A stretch of 7,549 bases of DNA from Prevotellaceae bacterium UBA2757 (lineage in GTDB: Bacteria; Bacteroidota; Bacteroidia; Bacteroidales; Bacteroidaceae), in NCBI GenBank assembly GCA_002353215.1, contig DEJD01000002.1, positions 1 through 7,549 of the forward strand, given 5' to 3'. The position numbers and the translations under genes are program-made. The notes under the pieces were generated by a model that was given only the letters and a program-made list of their open reading frames with translations, had not been told where the DNA came from and did not search any database. Below are positions 5,198-7,549 of the stretch, in pieces (within the stretch, counting starts at the first letter, position 1; the number at the start of each line of letters is the position of its first letter).

Positions 5198-7549
5198 TCA
5201 GTTGCGGAAATCCTTTGGCAACACTCCATATTTCTTTTTAAAGCAAACAGAGAAATATCGAGGAGAGGAGAATCCGACTTTCTCTGATATTTCTACAATA
5301 GACAGAGTCGTTGACCTAAGCATTTTTGCTGCCTTATCCAAGCGGTATGAGCGAAGCAGATCGGAAGGGGTCTGGCCGGACGCAGCATAAATCTTACGAT
5401 ACAGTGTCATACGACTCATACACATATCACTGGCGAATTCATCGACAGAATAATCTTCATTTGCGATATTCTTCTCTATGGTCGAGATGGCTTTTTGCAG
5501 CAACTGATCGTTGAAGAAAGACACTCCCTCTGGCTTATTTTCATCCATTTCATCGGTAGAAACGTCCTCATCTTCATCTTGCATCGTATCGGTTTCGTAC
5601 TCCTCCACCTTCTTCTCGAGTTCATGATATACACCAAGCAGATATTCGAAACGCAAACGGCGTTCATGCATCTCCCGATTAAATCGCCAGATACCATATA
5701 TCAAAAGAAGTACCAGAATAGTATAAATTACATAAGCCCACCAGCTTTCCCACCATGCAGGCAGACGTCGAATCGTAAGCAGTTCCACAGGTTCGCACCA
5801 ATTACCAAACGCGTCAGTAGTCATCACCCACACTTTGTACGTACCTTTGGCTACCTTCTGCATATGGATTTCATTGTCTCCCCGTTTGAGTTTCACCCAC
5901 TCCTTGTTCACACCTTCTATCTTAAACTTAAACTCACTGTTTTCCGCTTTCAGATAGTCGAAACTGGTCAGACTTATAGTAACGTAGTCAGAGGAATCAG
6001 CAGGAATTACAATCTCATCCTGTCCGTAATTAACGACAAAGCGTTTGTTTCCATATGAGTACTCACTTACCGCAATCCTTACATATTTACCCGGTTTATT
6101 AATATCAGACGAAGATTTAACTCGTGCTATACCGCCGACACCGCAAATTGTAACGCCGCCTTCAGAGGCAGAAATATTCTCGAAAGCATGCATGCCTAAC
6201 TGATTATCGTTGGCATATATAGTTCTGACAGCCCCTGTAGTCACATCGGTTTCCCTTACGAAATTCTTTGACATCAACCATAAATGGTCCAATTCATCGA
6301 AGATAAGTCTCTGTATAGCCTCACCATTAGGGGTAGCGAACTGAGGATACTCAATAGCTTGACCTTTCTCTATTCTGTACAACTTTCCGATATTGCTTGA
6401 AGCCCATACAGCACCTGAAGCAGATACAGCAATATCACTAAACCTGTAATCATTAGGCACAAGCACTTCCACATCTTGCACGTTCTTATCCAAACGTAAA
6501 ATTCCCTTCGTATATGTAAGCAGGTACAACGAACTCATATCTACCGATTCGCAGATCTTGAAAATCCATCCCAAAGAATCACATATCACACGAGGATCGT
6601 CTTTGCCATTACCTACTGCCAGAGAGCCATTCTTTCCTCCAATGTACAACAGTTTATCAGCTTCAGAATATAGCAAAACATTCGCATTGAATCCGAGTCT
6701 TCCAACATACTGAGACTCAAAATCAGAACCCGATTTGCTTATATCATATATGCGTCGGTCTTTATTCACTACAAACACATGTCCATTTGGAGCAGGAGCA
6801 ATTACGGCTGTATCGGAACAAAACGTAAGTTTTTCGCTGTAGTCCTTGGCAAAATCATAACAGGAAACGCCCCCACTTTCTCTCAGAAGCCAGGCATTTT
6901 TGCCGGCATCTACCACATCAGTGATGACAGGCATATCAAAGGTACCATCGTTCACAGTAATTTTTCTGGAATCCATTCTATTATTCGAATGACAGATGGC
7001 AAACGTATTAACAGAATAACCGGGAACCCACGGATTCTCAAACCTATCCTCAATCATCTTACCAATTATCATAGGCATGTGCAACTGGTCATCGTAGAGT
7101 GTTTCCATCTCTTCAAGACCATTTTCAAAGAAACCGTAACACTGTACTCCCTGATTATAAGTAGTAGCCCAAAGAATGCCTCGTCGGTTATCGAGCAGCA
7201 AACTGGCTATGAATCCTTCTTTTATCGGAGACGGTTCTACACTTTCTCCATTCTCCTTTAAAATATAAATGCCGCTTCCCCAGGTTCCTACGTAATAGCA
7301 ATTCTGCAGAGTATCTTCCACAATACAGAAGGCATTCAACCCACTCATATCATTGACTGGTTTGAAAACCTTCTCACCGGATTTCATTCGCAGCAATTCC
7401 CCTTTCCACTGTGCCACCCAAACCGTATTATGACTATCTACATATATATCATTGGTAGTACGTGGTGAATCACCCTGCATCGATTCATACGTAGCCAACA
7501 TCGTTCCGTCGGGAGCCATATGATATATATGCGAACTTGACACAGCCCA
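5198..7549 (-). CDS. Membrane-spanning Reg_prop/Y_Y_Y sensor fused to an AraC regulator (5' end outside window)
   Basis: The reading frame is open to the window edge, giving 783 visible residues; the true start lies beyond 7549. A GTG at 7543 is in frame but falls inside a propeller strand (WAVSSSHIY), so it is unlikely to be the start. Visible residues 1 to about 510 are Reg_prop-type beta-propeller with repeated W-containing strands (VWVAQW, ILWATTY, AVWASS, HLWLMS). A Y_Y_Y domain follows (about 540-591, ending in YKVWVMTTDAFGNW), then one transmembrane helix (about 604-623), a predicted coiled coil (624-650), an acidic linker (651-675) and an AraC domain (678-783) with helix-turn-helices near 701-727 and 749-775, ending PKDFRN. 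No histidine-kinase H-box, ATPase N/G boxes or receiver domain lies between helix and AraC domain. Periplasmic glycan sensing and direct control of transcription from the membrane are inferred. The gene precedes the PL11 lyase, its likely target, by 127 bp; no clear terminator separates them. Confidence 0.92.
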   Translation of the reverse strand, partial: WAVSSSHIYHMAPDGTMLATYESMQGDSPRTTNDIYVDSHNTVWVAQWKGELLRMKSGEKVFKPVNDMSGLNAFCIVEDTLQNCYYVGTWGSGIYILKENGESVEPSPIKEGFIASLLLDNRRGILWATTYNQGVQCYGFFENGLEEMETLYDDQLHMPMIIGKMIEDRFENPWVPGYSVNTFAICHSNNRMDSRKITVNDGTFDMPVITDVVDAGKNAWLLRESGGVSCYDFAKDYSEKLTFCSDTAVIAPAPNGHVFVVNKDRRIYDISKSGSDFESQYVGRLGFNANVLLYSEADKLLYIGGKNGSLAVGNGKDDPRVICDSLGWIFKICESVDMSSLYLLTYTKGILRLDKNVQDVEVLVPNDYRFSDIAVSASGAVWASSNIGKLYRIEKGQAIEYPQFATPNGEAIQRLIFDELDHLWLMSKNFVRETDVTTGAVRTIYANDNQLGMHAFENISASEGGVTICGVGGIARVKSSSDINKPGKYVRIAVSEYSYGNKRFVVNYGQDEIVIPADSSDYVTISLTSFDYLKAENSEFKFKIEGVNKEWVKLKRGDNEIHMQKVAKGTYKVWVMTTDAFGNWCEPVELLTIRRLPAWWESWWAYVIYTILVLLLIYGIWRFNREMHERRLRFEYLLGVYHELEKKVEEYETDTMQDEDEDVSTDEMDENKPEGVSFFNDQLLQKAISTIEKNIANEDYSVDEFASDMCMSRMTLYRKIYAASGQTPSDLLRSYRLDKAAKMLRSTTLSIVEISEKVGFSSPRYFSVCFKKKYGVLPKDFRN

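Noticed and set aside
5495..6058. 187-aa open frame on the plus strand within the sensor-regulator gene
   Set aside because: It is antisense to the Y_Y_Y, transmembrane and linker region of a clearly coding gene, with a composition typical of reversed coding sequence and no family resemblance.
7541..7543. GTG as the start codon of the sensor-regulator
   Set aside because: The frame stays open upstream to the window edge (W-A precede it), the codon lies inside a propeller strand, there is no signal peptide, and the visible part is shorter than a full two-propeller sensor. The gene is treated as cut by the window boundary.

Overview
The window looks like a chromosomal segment from a gut- or rumen-type Bacteroidota, most likely Prevotella or a close relative. 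Three things point there. Several starts are preceded by the Bacteroidota sigma-ABfr promoter signature (-33 TTTG-like, about 20 nt, -7 TAnnTTTG), with A-rich leaders and no Shine-Dalgarno sequence. A secreted lyase ends in a short type-A-like type IX secretion (T9SS) sorting signal. The last gene encodes a Reg_prop/Y_Y_Y sensor fused to an AraC DNA-binding domain, an architecture common in Bacteroidota polysaccharide-utilisation loci.

Left half (1-2790). A voltage-sensor-type K+ channel with a C-terminal zinc ribbon is on the minus strand (123-944). An M61-family metallopeptidase is divergent to it on the plus strand (1077-2600). They share a 132-bp intergenic region holding a promoter for each. 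After the peptidase comes tRNA-Leu(CAA) at 2659-2740 with its own near-consensus promoter, then a long hairpin terminator that seems to serve both strands.

Right half (2827-7549). Two minus-strand genes form a pectin-related locus. The upstream gene (5198-7549, its 5' end beyond the window) is a membrane-spanning regulator: periplasmic beta-propeller sensor, Y_Y_Y domain, one transmembrane helix, coiled coil, acidic linker and AraC helix-turn-helix. It has no histidine kinase or receiver domain. The downstream gene (2827-5070) is a secreted PL11 rhamnogalacturonan lyase with its own promoter in the 127-bp gap between the two. The simplest reading is that the regulator senses a rhamnogalacturonan I fragment in the periplasm and controls the lyase and probably further genes outside the window; this is inference from adjacency and family roles.

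No CRISPR array, insertion sequence, phage gene or pseudogene was found. Every non-coding gap is under 135 bp. The most notable item is the kinase-less, membrane-tethered AraC sensor next to the lyase. It is an uncommon design beside the classical hybrid two-component systems, though not certainly undescribed.
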